Below are positions 7,040 through 7,131 of a DNA stretch of 7,131 bases, one piece after another. The stretch is from an uncultured Bacteroidota bacterium (GTDB lineage Bacteria > Bacteroidota > Bacteroidia > Chitinophagales > Chitinophagaceae). The translations under genes were made by a program, and so were the position numbers. Position 1 is the first letter of the stretch. Every line of letters begins with the position of its first letter. The stretch is taken from contig CAMLGP010000140.1 in the NCBI GenBank assembly GCA_946479535.1, positions 1 to 7,131 on the forward strand, in the 5' to 3' direction. The notes beneath the pieces are model-generated. The model was not told the origin of the DNA, ran no database searches, and saw only the letters and a list, made by a program, of their open reading frames with translations.

Positions 7040-7048
7040 CAGGCCCTT

Positions 7049-7056
7049 TACATTTG
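7049..7056 (+). promoter_or_regulatory. Candidate Bacteroidota -7 promoter element for the divergent usp
   Basis: TACATTTG matches the Bacteroidota primary-sigma -7 consensus TAnnTTTG at every fixed position. No TTTG -33 element is seen about 19-21 bp upstream. Instead the end of the tandem repeat box lies 9 bp upstream, where a bound regulator could replace the -33 contact. Transcription would begin near 7062, at or next to the GTG start, implying a leaderless or nearly leaderless message. An 8-base motif alone is weak evidence. Confidence 0.35.
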
Positions 7057-7061
7057 TTAGG

Positions 7062-7131
7062 GTGAAACATAACTTTAAGAACATATTGATTCCAGTTGAT
7101 TTTACCGTAAACACAGAGGTTGCAATAAGAA
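7062..7131 (+). CDS. Universal stress protein, N-terminal fragment (runs off the right edge)
   Basis: A divergent gene beginning at a GTG start and cut by the window end after 23 full codons. The visible peptide, M-K-H-N-F-K-N-I-L-I-P-V-D-F then T-V-N-T-E-V-A-I-R, is the first beta strand and start of helix 1 of a Usp (HUP-fold) domain. It aligns without gaps to the N-terminus of the complete Usp at 4558-3707, with I8, D13, F14 and A21 in the same positions; D13 is the nucleotide-contacting Asp. That alignment supports the GTG as the start: an in-frame stop lies at 7035-7037 and no ATG, TTG or other GTG lies between it and 7062. No spaced Shine-Dalgarno is present. Whether it has one or two Usp domains and an ATP motif cannot be seen. 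Confidence 0.8.
   Translation, partial: MKHNFKNILIPVDFTVNTEVAIR

Overview
The window suggests a member of the Bacteroidota, probably a Chitinophagaceae- or Sphingobacteriales-like bacterium. The reasons are moderately AT-rich DNA, several genes without a Shine-Dalgarno sequence, one TAnnTTTG-type promoter element, and protein families typical of that phylum. No rRNA, tRNA or marker gene is present, so this placement is an inference. No mobile element, CRISPR array, RNA gene or sign of recent transfer was seen.

Layout. The left end (2-1066, + strand) holds the C-terminal part of a YcbB/LdtD-type L,D-transpeptidase that remodels peptidoglycan; its start lies outside the window. It converges, across 33 bp, on a run of six minus-strand genes. 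In transcription order (right to left) these are an OmpR-family response regulator (6937-6251), its sensor histidine kinase (6246-4858), a small single-pass membrane protein of unknown function (4799-4566), a tandem-domain universal stress protein (4558-3707), an MscS-family mechanosensitive channel (3618-2509) and a ClC-type chloride/proton antiporter (2506-1100). Gaps of 2, 4 and 7 bp make regulator-kinase, small protein-Usp and MscS-ClC tightly linked pairs. Gaps of 58 and 88 bp separate the pairs, so one long transcript or two to three promoters are both possible.

At the extreme right edge a divergent + strand gene begins with GTG at 7062. Its first 23 codons encode the N-terminus of a second universal stress protein, aligning without gaps to the complete Usp in the window. 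The 124 bp between it and the response regulator contains four tandem 11-bp near-repeats (6996-7039), the architecture expected of an OmpR/PhoB-family binding box. Their right end is 9 bp from a TACATTTG promoter element (7049-7056) facing the second Usp gene. An 8-bp-arm inverted repeat overlaps the box.

How the genes may work together. The kinase has an extracytoplasmic sensor of about 125 residues. With its regulator it probably controls a module answering envelope, osmotic or acid/ion stress: two Usp proteins, a pressure-release channel and a Cl-/H+ exchanger, next to a cell-wall crosslinking enzyme. The family assignments are firm; the stress signal, the regulon and the role of the small membrane protein are inference.
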